DNA from: Sphingomonas sp. NFR04
GTDB lineage: Bacteria > Pseudomonadota > Alphaproteobacteria > Sphingomonadales > Sphingomonadaceae
Reading direction: 5' to 3'
DNA length: 64,000 bases
Assembly (NCBI RefSeq): GCF_900114095.1
Contig: NZ_FORV01000003.1
Span: 62,001-126,000, forward strand
The first letter of the stretch is position 1, and the number at the start of each line of letters is the position of its first letter. The position numbers were made by a program, and so were the translations under genes. The notes beneath the pieces were generated by a model. The model had not been told where the DNA came from, did no database searches, and was given only the letters and a program-made list of their open reading frames with translations. Shown piece after piece: positions 17,757 through 25,591 of the stretch.

Positions 17757-18434
17757 GTGCGCGTGCTGATGATCGAGGACGACCAGCCGCTTGCGACTGC
17801 GCTGACCGAGGCGCTGAAGCGGCGCGGGGTGCAGAGCGATGCGGCGTCGAACCTTACCGACGGCCGGCAGATGCTTGAAGCTGCGCGCTATGCCGCGCTG
17901 CTGCTCGACCTCGGGCTGCCCGACGGCGACGGACTCGCGCTCATCCGCAGCCTGCGTGCGCAGAACGATCCGATCCCCGTGATCGCCGTCTCGGCCCGCA
18001 GTACGCTCGACGCACGGATCGCCGGGCTCAACGCGGGCGCCGACGATTATGTGGTGAAGCCCTTCGATGTCGGCGAACTCACCGCGCGGCTCCACGCGGT
18101 GCTGCGCCGGCAGGGTGCGCTGGCCGGCGCCGAACTTCGCTTCGGCAATGTCCGTTTCGACACGGTGTCGGGCGACCTGACGGTGGGCGATGCCGCCGTC
18201 CTGCTCACCGCCCGCGAGCGCCAGTTCGCCGCGCTGCTGCTCCGCCGCTTTGGCCAGGTGGTCAGCAAGCAGCTCGCAGAGGATCAGTTGTACGGCCTTA
18301 CCGAGCCGGTGGGCTCGAACGCGCTCGAGGTGCAGGCCTACCGGCTGCGGCGCAAGCTGGAAGCCGCGGGCGCGACCCTGCGCATCGAGACCATTCGCGG
18401 CGTCGGCTATATGATGCGCGACGTCGTCGCCTGA
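17757..18434 (+). CDS. OmpR/PhoB-family response regulator of the efflux locus
   Basis: 225 residues from GTG 17757, with GGGAAG 8-9 bases upstream. The receiver domain holds the acidic pocket Glu7/Asp8/Asp9, phosphoacceptor Asp51 (LLLDLGLPDGDGL) and Lys101 (VVKPF). A winged-helix DNA-binding domain spans about 125-222 (LTARERQFAALLLRRFGQVVSK, ETIRGVGYMMR). It is encoded divergently from the RND operon and upstream of the sensor kinase, the arrangement of CusRS/CzcRS-like systems, so it probably activates the pump. That link is inferred from position. Confidence 0.92.
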   Translation: MRVLMIEDDQPLATALTEALKRRGVQSDAASNLTDGRQMLEAARYAALLLDLGLPDGDGLALIRSLRAQNDPIPVIAVSARSTLDARIAGLNAGADDYVVKPFDVGELTARLHAVLRRQGALAGAELRFGNVRFDTVSGDLTVGDAAVLLTARERQFAALLLRRFGQVVSKQLAEDQLYGLTEPVGSNALEVQAYRLRRKLEAAGATLRIETIRGVGYMMRDVVA

Positions 18435-18469
18435 TGGCGGCCCTGCCCGCATTCCGATAGACCCGCGCA

Positions 18470-19837
18470 ATGACATTCTGGCCGCGCTCGCTGATCGCCC
18501 GCATCCTGCTGCTCGAACTGGGCGCGATCGCGATCGCCGCGGTGGCGCTGCCCATGCTGCTTACCTCGTTCCTCCGCACCGAGGCGCACCGCTACGAACA
18601 GCGCATCCTCGCCGAGCAGGCACGGGCGATCGCCGATGGCGTCCGCCCTGGCGCAACCGGCCCGATCGTCCGGCTCGATCCGGCGATGGTCCGCCTCTAC
18701 GCCTCGCCCTATGACGGCCGCGCCTTCGTCGTCGCCGATGGCGCCGGCCGGACGCTCGCCGAAAGCCCCTATGCCGACCTCGTGCCCTGGCGAGACGCGC
18801 CGCGGGCTGCCGAGCAGGTACCGTTCCGCGCAGGCGCCTTTGTGGGCGTCAGCCAGCCGGTACGGGTCGGCGCCGCCCGCATCTGGGTGATCGTGACCCA
18901 GGACCGCACCGGCCCCGGCGCGATCCTCGACGACGTCATCCACGGCTTCATCCGCCGCTATGATCCGGTGCTGATCTCGATCCTGCTGCTGCTGCCGCTG
19001 ATCAACAGCGCGCTGATCGCCCGGCTGTTCTTCGCGGTGCGCGACGCCTCGCGCCAGGCCGCGGCGATCGGCCCGCACAATCTCGACGTCCGCATCGAGG
19101 AGGCGGGGCTGCCGCTGGAGGTGGCGCCGCTGGCGCACGCCACCAACGATCTTCTGGCCCGGCTGCAGGCAAGCTTCCGCAACCAGTCCGAATTCGTCGC
19201 CAATGTCGCGCATGAGCTGCGCACGCCGCTCACCGTACACCGGGTAGAGCTGGAGGGTGTGGAAGACCCCATGCTGCGCGCCCGGCTTCGGGATTCGGTC
19301 GATCGCCTCGGCCATGTCGTCGCCCAGCTCCAGGACCTCGCCACGCTGGAGGCGACGGCCGACGACAGGTTCGAGACGTTCGACGCGCGCCACCTCGCGC
19401 AGGAAACGATCGGCCTGCACGCCCCGCAGATCCTGGCGGCGGGCGATACCATCGCACTCGACGCGCCACCTGCGCCGGTGCCGGTGCGCGGCAATCCAGT
19501 GCTGGCGGGTCTCGCGCTCGCCAACCTGATCACCAACGCCAGCCGCCACACCCCGCCGGGCACCGCGATCGAAGTGCTGGTAGCACCCGACGGCGTGCTG
19601 CTGGTCCGTGACGACGGGCCCGGCATTGCCGCTTCCAATCCGCAGGACGCTACCGAACGCTATTGGCGCGCCGACCACCAGCGCTCCGATGGCGCCGGCC
19701 TCGGCCTGTCGATCGTCCGCCGCATCATGGACGTGCATCAGGGCCAGCTGACGGTGCAGAGCCGGCCGGGCGAGGGCACCTGCGTCTCGCTCCGCTTCCC
19801 CCTCGCTGCGGAGGCGGCAGCTACCAGCCCGTCGTGA
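18470..19837 (+). CDS. Sensor histidine kinase, partner of the adjacent response regulator
   Basis: 455 residues. Two membrane segments (about 12-34 and 166-188) flank a roughly 130-residue periplasmic sensor region without an obvious His/Met/Cys cluster for metal binding. A HAMP-like linker follows, then the H-box FVANVAHELRTPL with His248, an N-box around LALANLITNASRHTPPG, and G-boxes DDGPGIA and GAGLGLSIV of the HATPase domain. It starts 35 bp after the regulator. Its 3' end overlaps the convergent TonB-dependent receptor gene by 17 bp. The signal is unknown; a metal or envelope cue is plausible from context. Confidence 0.91.
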   Translation: MTFWPRSLIARILLLELGAIAIAAVALPMLLTSFLRTEAHRYEQRILAEQARAIADGVRPGATGPIVRLDPAMVRLYASPYDGRAFVVADGAGRTLAESPYADLVPWRDAPRAAEQVPFRAGAFVGVSQPVRVGAARIWVIVTQDRTGPGAILDDVIHGFIRRYDPVLISILLLLPLINSALIARLFFAVRDASRQAAAIGPHNLDVRIEEAGLPLEVAPLAHATNDLLARLQASFRNQSEFVANVAHELRTPLTVHRVELEGVEDPMLRARLRDSVDRLGHVVAQLQDLATLEATADDRFETFDARHLAQETIGLHAPQILAAGDTIALDAPPAPVPVRGNPVLAGLALANLITNASRHTPPGTAIEVLVAPDGVLLVRDDGPGIAASNPQDATERYWRADHQRSDGAGLGLSIVRRIMDVHQGQLTVQSRPGEGTCVSLRFPLAAEAAATSPS

Positions 19838-22214
19838 TCCCGATCCGCACGTTGCGCGGCCGCAGAGGGGTCAGCTGGTCGCGCAGGCCGAGGCTGAACG
19901 GATTGCCGAACGCGAACTGGTTGGCACGGCGATCGGTGAGGTTGTTCAGCGTGACGCTCAGTTCCGCCTTGCCGAGGCGCAGTGCGGCAAAGGCGTCGGC
20001 GGTCCAGTAGCGCCCTTGGCTCACGTCCAGAAAGTCGCCCGTGCCGAGCACCGAGCGACCGGTATAATCGGCCGAGAGCCCGATCCGCGGCTGCGCGGGT
20101 GCGGCTTCCCACGCATAGGATAGCCCGGCATGCGCGGCGAAGGGCGGGGTTTCGGGCAGGCGCCGGTTGTTGCGCTTGGACAGGTCGGCGATCGGCCCTT
20201 CGACATGGTTGTCGGTGAACAGGAACAACGCCTGCGCGCGCAGCCCGCGCACCGGCACCCAGTCGAGATTGCCCTCCAGCGTGACGATCTTCGCGTCGCC
20301 GATATTGGCGGTATAGGGCTGCCCCAATCGCGTGATCAGATCGGCCTGGACATTTTCCCACCAGGCTGCCGAGACGCTACCCGACGCAGCGAGCCCGGTC
20401 GGCCCGCGCCGCAGCTTGCGGATGCCCGTATCCACCACCGTGATCGCATCGGACTTGTAGTCCGCCACCCGGCCGATCCCCGGCGCGACGGCGAGACCGC
20501 CGGTCCGGTAGCCGGTCTGGAAGCGTGCGAACAGCGCGAGGTCCGATGCCAGCCGCCACGAGGCGGCGACGGTGGGATCGAGGCGCTGCGTCAGCCGTCC
20601 CTTGACGAAGTTGGTCGGACGGGCCTGCGCCGAGGGATCGCCATCGGTGCGCGCGCTCGAATAGCGCCCTCCGGCCGTTACCGACAGGCTGGGCGTGAGC
20701 GCAAAGGTCGCCTCGCCAAAGCCGGAGACGGCATTGGTGACGTTGGTGACGCCGACGATGCTGACGTCGCGCCCGGTCTGGGCGACGCTGCGGGTAAGCA
20801 CGTCGCGATCGCTCACCACCGTGAAGCCTGCGACCCAGCTGTTGCCGTTGGGCAGCGAGCGCGACAGCCGCGCCTCTTGGCTGAGCAACTGCTTGTCGTG
20901 ATTGGCGCGGTAGATCGTCCGCGGACCCAGCACCGCGCCGCGCGCACTCCGGGGCGTCGCGTCGAAGATCTCGCGCGTGTCGTAGCCCGTAATGCCGCTC
21001 GCCGAGACGAAGCGGAGGCCGCTGTCCCAGTCCTTGCTGACCACCAGCCGCCCGAACAGCAGCCGGTTGTCGAAGGGCTGGGCAAGCAATGTGCGGCGCG
21101 CCAGCATGCCCTCGGCACGCTCGGCATATTGGCCGTCGGCAGCGTCGATCCACTGCCCCGCCCCGCTCGCCTCCACCTGCCAGCCATTGCCGGGCGCGAC
21201 GCGAACCGCCGCGCGCAGACCGCTGGTGTTGCTGCGGTTGACGTCCCGGATCCCGCGATCCTCGTCGCGGAGATAGCCGCCGTCGCGGACGTGATAGCCC
21301 ACCAGCCGCACCCCGGCTTCGTCCTGCAGCAGCGGCAGGTTGAGCATGCCGGCGAGATCGTAGCCGGGCTCGGCGCCGCCCGTCGCGGTGATGCCGGCGG
21401 TAGCGGCCGTTGCGACGTCGTGCAGGTTCACCGCATTGGAGGTCAGGCGGATCACGCCGCCGATCGCGCCCGAGCCGTACAGGGTGCCCTGCGGCCCTTC
21501 GAGCACCTCCACGCTGGCCATGTCGTAGAGCCGCAGCCCCGGCTCGGGGCCCGAATAGTTGAGCTGGACGTCGTCGAGATAGACGCTGGTCGGCGCCTGG
21601 GTGCTGCCGTTGAAGCTGCTGTCGGCGATGCCGCGGATGAACACCTTGTTGCGCCCGGCGCCGAGTTGTGTGCTCTGCAGGATCGGCACCTGGTGTGCGG
21701 CATCGCTCAGCGTGCCGGCGGCAGTGCCTGGCAGTGCGCTGCGGTCCGCGACCTGGGTCAGGCTTCCCGGGTAGCGGAGCAGCGTGATCCGCTGCTTGCT
21801 GGCGGTGACGACAATGTCGGGATCCGGCGTCGGCGGGGGCGGCGGGGCGACCGTGGACGGAGCGGGCGTCGGCTTGCGCACGGTGGGGAGCGGCGCGCGT
21901 TCGATCCTGTAGCCGCCGCCGGCAAGGCGTCGGGCGCGATACCCCGTGTTCCTCAGCAACTGCTTCAGCGCGGCGTCGATGCTCAACGCGTCACGAACGG
22001 CAGACGTGCGGACAGACCGCAGCCCTACGTCGGTGCTGACGATGTCCGCGCCGGTCTGGCGCGCCAGCTGGCCGATGGCGACGTCGAGCGTGGTGGCCGG
22101 AAGCGTGATCGTGCTGCGTTGTGCGCGTGCAGGCACCCCGGGCAGCGCCAGGGCGAGCGCGAGACTAAGGGGCGCTAGGCCCCTGCTCCGCCAGAATCCA
22201 CTGCCCCCCGTCAC
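19821..22214 (-). CDS. TonB-dependent receptor with N-terminal STN (signalling) domain, FecA type
   Basis: 797 residues from a GTG at 22214 that lies inside the FecR-like gene (50-bp overlap). A signal peptide (about 1-31) is followed by an STN secretin/TonB signalling domain (about 33-108, LPATTLDVAIGQLARQTGADIV), a Pro-rich linker, a region resembling a TonB box (DPDIVVTASK), the plug (VFIRGIADSSFNG, YLDDVQLNYSG, VEVLEGPQGTLYGSGAIGGVIRLTSN) and a 22-strand barrel ending in an aromatic residue (ITTGW). The STN domain and the fecI/fecR neighbours indicate cell-surface signalling coupled to uptake of an iron chelate or another ligand. The substrate is not predictable. Confidence 0.93.
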   Translation of the reverse strand: MTGGSGFWRSRGLAPLSLALALALPGVPARAQRSTITLPATTLDVAIGQLARQTGADIVSTDVGLRSVRTSAVRDALSIDAALKQLLRNTGYRARRLAGGGYRIERAPLPTVRKPTPAPSTVAPPPPPTPDPDIVVTASKQRITLLRYPGSLTQVADRSALPGTAAGTLSDAAHQVPILQSTQLGAGRNKVFIRGIADSSFNGSTQAPTSVYLDDVQLNYSGPEPGLRLYDMASVEVLEGPQGTLYGSGAIGGVIRLTSNAVNLHDVATAATAGITATGGAEPGYDLAGMLNLPLLQDEAGVRLVGYHVRDGGYLRDEDRGIRDVNRSNTSGLRAAVRVAPGNGWQVEASGAGQWIDAADGQYAERAEGMLARRTLLAQPFDNRLLFGRLVVSKDWDSGLRFVSASGITGYDTREIFDATPRSARGAVLGPRTIYRANHDKQLLSQEARLSRSLPNGNSWVAGFTVVSDRDVLTRSVAQTGRDVSIVGVTNVTNAVSGFGEATFALTPSLSVTAGGRYSSARTDGDPSAQARPTNFVKGRLTQRLDPTVAASWRLASDLALFARFQTGYRTGGLAVAPGIGRVADYKSDAITVVDTGIRKLRRGPTGLAASGSVSAAWWENVQADLITRLGQPYTANIGDAKIVTLEGNLDWVPVRGLRAQALFLFTDNHVEGPIADLSKRNNRRLPETPPFAAHAGLSYAWEAAPAQPRIGLSADYTGRSVLGTGDFLDVSQGRYWTADAFAALRLGKAELSVTLNNLTDRRANQFAFGNPFSLGLRDQLTPLRPRNVRIGITTGW

Positions 22215-23112
22215 GACGCCACGTCGCCCCGATCAATTCGGCAAGGCGCGGCACATCGCGGCCGGCGACGCCCGAGAAATGAACGACACCGGTGAACGGC
22301 CTTTCCGACAGCGTGCCCCGCAGGGCGATATCGGTGCCGTAAAGCCGTTTCAGCGAGCCTGCAACCTGGCGCATGGGTTGCCCGGCGAAGCTCAGACGTC
22401 CGCTGCGCCAGCCGCCGACCAGGGCCGGGACGACCTGCGTGCGCGCGACCTCCCCACCATCGTCGCGCGCCGACAGCGCGTCACCGGAGCGCAGCGTCAC
22501 CGCAGCGCTGCCCGGCTGGAACGCCACCGATCCCTCGGCAACGGCGACGCTCATCCGACCGTCGAGATGCGTGACGTTGAACACCGTGCCGAGGTCCTGC
22601 ACCGCAACGTCCCCCACCTTGAGGGTGAACGCCGCCGCGCTGTCGTGGCGGACATGGAACAGCGCCTCGCCGCGATCGAGCGTCGCGACGCGCGGATTGG
22701 CATGATCGAGCGTCAGCTGGCTGCCGCCGCTCAATTCGATCCGGGTGCCGTCGCCAAGCGCCACCGTCCGCCGTTCCCCGTCGCGGGTGGCGACCTGGTA
22801 GGTCTGCGCGCGCGGCTGGATCGTCGGCACCACCGCAAGTGCGAGCGCGGCGGCGGCCGCGGCACCGCCCGCCCACCAGAGCCAGCGGCGCGGTACCGGA
22901 GCATTGTCGTTCTCTGCAGCCAATGCGGGTTCGGGAAAGCGTACCTCGGCGATCAGCCGATCCGCCGCCGCGACCCGATCATAGGCTGCGGCATGCGCGG
23001 GGCTTTCCTCGAGCCAGGCGACGAACGCCGACCATACGGCCTCGTCTGCCTCGGCCAGCCGCAGCTGCCAGGCAATCGCCGTCTCGATCGCGTCTGTCGT
23101 CTCAACCTGCAC
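22165..23112 (-). CDS. FecR-family anti-sigma/sigma regulator
   Basis: Inner-membrane protein that relays receptor occupancy to the ECF sigma factor. 315 residues from GTG 23112, preceded at 8 bases by AGGGG. An N-terminal cytoplasmic DUF4880-like part (TAIAWQLRLAEADEAVWSAFVAWLEESPAHAAAYDRV) precedes one membrane helix (about residues 75-95) and a periplasmic FecR domain (TRDGERRTVALGDGTRIELSGGSQLT, GEALFHVRHD, DLGTVFNV). The C-terminal region (QPMRQVAGSLKRLYGTDIAL) resembles an STN-like fold that contacts the receptor. It overlaps the sigma gene by 11 bp and the receptor gene by 50 bp, indicating tight coupling. Confidence 0.9.
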   Translation of the reverse strand: MQVETTDAIETAIAWQLRLAEADEAVWSAFVAWLEESPAHAAAYDRVAAADRLIAEVRFPEPALAAENDNAPVPRRWLWWAGGAAAAAALALAVVPTIQPRAQTYQVATRDGERRTVALGDGTRIELSGGSQLTLDHANPRVATLDRGEALFHVRHDSAAAFTLKVGDVAVQDLGTVFNVTHLDGRMSVAVAEGSVAFQPGSAAVTLRSGDALSARDDGGEVARTQVVPALVGGWRSGRLSFAGQPMRQVAGSLKRLYGTDIALRGTLSERPFTGVVHFSGVAGRDVPRLAELIGATWRRDGGQWILAEQGPSAP

Positions 23113-23659
23113 GGTCGGAACCCCTTTCAGTATCGAGACGATGCCCGCCCGCCAAACCCGCACCACCGGAATCGAGCCGTTCCTGAATTTTCTTGTAGGC
23201 GCGTTGCAGCAATTTTTCGACGCCGCTCACCGTGATCCCCAATTGCTCGGCGATCGCGCGCTGCGGCCGCTCCTCTATCCGGAACAGGCGGAGCGCGGTT
23301 GCCATGCGCTCGGGCATCTCGGCAATCGTGTCTTCCACCGCCTGCCATTCGCTGCGGGCGACGAGCGTGCGCTCGGCATCCGGCACTTCCTCGGCGCCGG
23401 GCTGCGTCTCCATCCAGCCCGCATCGCGGCTGCCGCGGCGACCGGCGGCGATGCGCCGATCGGTGGCGAGATTGGCGGCCACGCGGAACAGGAACGCCGC
23501 AGGCTGGGCGATCGGCTGTTCGGCCAGCTGGTCGATGCGCAGCCACATGTCCTGCAGCGCATCCTCGGCATCGTCGCGATTGCCGAGCCGCGCGGCGAGC
23601 AGGCGCAACAGCATCGGCCGCTGCGCCAGGAACACCGCCTTCAGCCCCTCGTCACCCAC
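23102..23659 (-). CDS. ECF sigma factor, FecI type
   Basis: 185 residues from GTG 23659. Sigma-70 region 2 is visible as LLRLLAARLGNRDDAEDALQDMWLRI and PAAFLFRVAANLATDRRIAAGRR, and region 4 as MPERMATALRLFRIEERPQRAIAEQLGITVSGVEKLLQRAYKKI. It is encoded directly before the FecR-like gene. The open frame continues to 23758 but would overlap the deacetylase gene, so the GTG just downstream of that gene's stop was chosen; the ribosome site there (AAGG) is close and not decisive. It probably directs transcription of the adjacent receptor gene. Confidence 0.9.
   Translation of the reverse strand: MGDEGLKAVFLAQRPMLLRLLAARLGNRDDAEDALQDMWLRIDQLAEQPIAQPAAFLFRVAANLATDRRIAAGRRGSRDAGWMETQPGAEEVPDAERTLVARSEWQAVEDTIAEMPERMATALRLFRIEERPQRAIAEQLGITVSGVEKLLQRAYKKIQERLDSGGAGLAGGHRLDTERGSDRAG
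23121..23125 (-). promoter_or_regulatory. Ribosome binding site deciding the fecR-like GTG start
   Basis: AGGGG on the minus strand, 8 bases before GTG 23112. It lies within the last codons of the sigma factor gene and favours this start over codons further upstream. Confidence 0.5.
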
Positions 23660-23681
23660 GCCCTTCCGATCCCCGCGAGGG

Positions 23682-24485
23682 TCAGGCCGGAAACGCCAGT
23701 CCCTCGGCACCAGCCATGTCGGCGATCGGCAGCCGGTGCAAGGCCTTGGCTTCGACAATGCGTGCCGCGGCGATACTGTCGCCAGCGCGCTCGCCAGCGC
23801 CCGGGTGGCACATCACCAGATGCATGGGCCCCGGGCGGCGAAGGAAGCGCGGGAACAACGCGGCATAATCGCCGCGGAAGTCGTAATGGCCGGCAAAACC
23901 GCGATTGGTGCGCAGCCCCAGCGCCGCAGCCGCCTTTCGCAAGCCCCGGCTGTGCCAGGCACTGCCGATCGCCTTGCCGGTAAAGGGACGTAGCAGGATC
24001 GCGAGCGGGCTGTCGGTGCAGTCCCGCACCCAGGCGCCGGGGGCGCGCGCAACGGTTTCGGCGAGCACCAGGTCGCGGATGCCGGGCAGCGCATGTGCGT
24101 GCTGGTGACCATCGACAAAGTCGGGCGGCCGCCGCATCGCCGCGAAGAAGGCGTCGAACTGCGCGGAAATCTCCATCGCCACTTCGTCGAGCGGGGTCGC
24201 CCAGCGCCGCGCCACGCGGGTGAGCGGGTCGATCGCCGGCATTCGCCCGCCGGGCGCGAAGCGTGGCATCGCCGTGCGCGGCGCCTCCTCGGTCAGCGTC
24301 AGGTGCAGCCCGACTTCGACATGCGCCGGCAGGTCCGCCAGCAGCCGCGCATCCTCGGCCCAGCCGGGCATCACCGCCATGCAGCTGATCGCGTTGATCT
24401 TGCCGGCCTGGGCGAGGGTGACGATCGCGGCGCTGATTGCCGGAGAGTAGGCGAAATCGTCAGAGCAGAGAATGAGACGGGACAA
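23682..24485 (-). CDS. YdjC/ChbG-family carbohydrate deacetylase (HpnK-like)
   Basis: 267 residues beginning at TTG 24485 with AAGGA 7 bases upstream. The fold is a polysaccharide-deacetylase-like barrel. Visible metal and catalytic residues are CSDDF (Asp9/Asp10), VGLHLTLTEE (His61) and the DGHQHAH segment around residues 124-130, plus a final histidine in MCHPG. Members remove an acetyl group from N-acetylated sugars such as chitooligosaccharides, or from GlcNAc-modified hopanoid intermediates. It overlaps the upstream GT2 gene by 26 bp, so the pair probably builds or trims one glycoconjugate. The substrate is unknown. Confidence 0.85.
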   Translation of the reverse strand: MSRLILCSDDFAYSPAISAAIVTLAQAGKINAISCMAVMPGWAEDARLLADLPAHVEVGLHLTLTEEAPRTAMPRFAPGGRMPAIDPLTRVARRWATPLDEVAMEISAQFDAFFAAMRRPPDFVDGHQHAHALPGIRDLVLAETVARAPGAWVRDCTDSPLAILLRPFTGKAIGSAWHSRGLRKAAAALGLRTNRGFAGHYDFRGDYAALFPRFLRRPGPMHLVMCHPGAGERAGDSIAAARIVEAKALHRLPIADMAGAEGLAFPA

Positions 24486-25335
24486 GCACCGGTCCTTCGA
24501 GATGCTGATACTGGCGCTCGCGGATGCGGTTGCTCAGCAGGCGACGGCGCTGCAGCCGGCGCGCGAGGAACGTGTAGAAGAACCAATCGCCTGCGGTCGG
24601 CGCGGCGGCCGAGTAGAGCAGCCGTTCGAACAACGTCCAGCGGATCGAATCGCGGTCGCGCTCGCGGGGGCTCGGCGTGCACCAGAGCTCGCCCGAATAG
24701 CCCATGCGACCCTTGCGCATCACGCGGTGGATCACCTCGTGATCCTCGAGCACGAAGTTCCAGCGTGCGGCATCGAAGCCACCGGCCGCGCGCAGGCTGC
24801 GCGTGCAAAAGGCCTGCCCGGCACCCCCCGCATGACATTGCCGGGGCAGCAGCCGGGCGGCGGTGAGGAACTGCCGCGCCTCGATGATCCGGGCGCGCTC
24901 GTCGGTCTCGGGAGCGATGAAATAGGCGCCGGCGACGACATGACCGGGGCGTAGGAGGATCGCCTCGGCGGCCGCGAGATACTGCGGCGGGTAGATAGTG
25001 TCGGCATCGCAGGTCGCGACCCAGCGGGTGCGCACCCAGGCCAGCCCGGCACGCAGCGCGGCGACCTTGCCCGGGGTGCGCTCGGTAATCAGCAGATAGT
25101 CGAGCTTATAGGCCCGGCAGAAAGCCTCGGCGACGTCGGCGCTCCCGTCGGTCGAGCCGTTATCGACCAGTACCAGCGTGAATCGCGTCGTCTGCTGGGC
25201 GAGGCTCTCGATCGTCGCCGGAAGATAGTCGCGCTCGTTGAAGAACGGGATCAGCACGGTCCATTGCAGGTCCGGGCCTTGCGGCTGTCGGTCGAACGGG
25301 TCCTTCGAAAGATCCAGAAACATCGCTGCGAGCAT
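24460..25335 (-). CDS. Family 2 glycosyltransferase
   Basis: 291 residues with a GT-A nucleotide-sugar-binding domain: WTVLIPFFNERDYLPATIESL (about 25-45), LVDNGSTDGSADV, the Asp-x-Asp metal site DAD (110-112) in CDADTIYPP, and the acceptor-side motif LEDHEVIHRV. There is no strong membrane segment, so the enzyme is cytoplasmic or peripheral. ATG 25335 was taken; ATG 25323 (MFLDLS) is equally possible. It is the first gene of the run GT2-deacetylase-fecI-fecR-receptor, which has only short gaps or overlaps and may be one transcription unit. The acceptor is unknown; lipid or exopolysaccharide is plausible. Confidence 0.86.
   Translation of the reverse strand: MLAAMFLDLSKDPFDRQPQGPDLQWTVLIPFFNERDYLPATIESLAQQTTRFTLVLVDNGSTDGSADVAEAFCRAYKLDYLLITERTPGKVAALRAGLAWVRTRWVATCDADTIYPPQYLAAAEAILLRPGHVVAGAYFIAPETDERARIIEARQFLTAARLLPRQCHAGGAGQAFCTRSLRAAGGFDAARWNFVLEDHEVIHRVMRKGRMGYSGELWCTPSPRERDRDSIRWTLFERLLYSAAAPTAGDWFFYTFLARRLQRRRLLSNRIRERQYQHLEGPVLVPSHSLL
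24493..24497 (-). promoter_or_regulatory. Ribosome binding site supporting a TTG start of the deacetylase gene
   Basis: AAGGA on the minus strand with a 7-base spacer to TTG 24485. The site lies inside the end of the glycosyltransferase gene and supports the rare start codon. Confidence 0.5.
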
Positions 25336-25591
25336 CCCATCGGTTCGAATGGGCGCAGGGGACCGCCGCCAGAACCACGACGGCAGCTAAGTGCTTGCCG
25401 CCGGCCGGTTCCTGGCTTGACCAGTTCCTCCCCACCCGATCGAAAGACGATGTCTTCGCGGCCGATCCACACTGGCCGCCAAGAAAAATTTTGAAGTCGT
25501 TAAGCCTGATCGCTGCGACGATATGACGGCGAGATTCCACACCGGGGATGGTAGAAATTTCGCGCATGACGGGGGCGTCTCCGCCGATTAG

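Noticed and set aside
25336..25591. Small gene in the 256-bp gap between the two glycosyltransferase genes
   Set aside because: Open frames there are short, overlap antisense of the GT2 start and lack ribosome sites; the gap is best read as a divergent promoter region.
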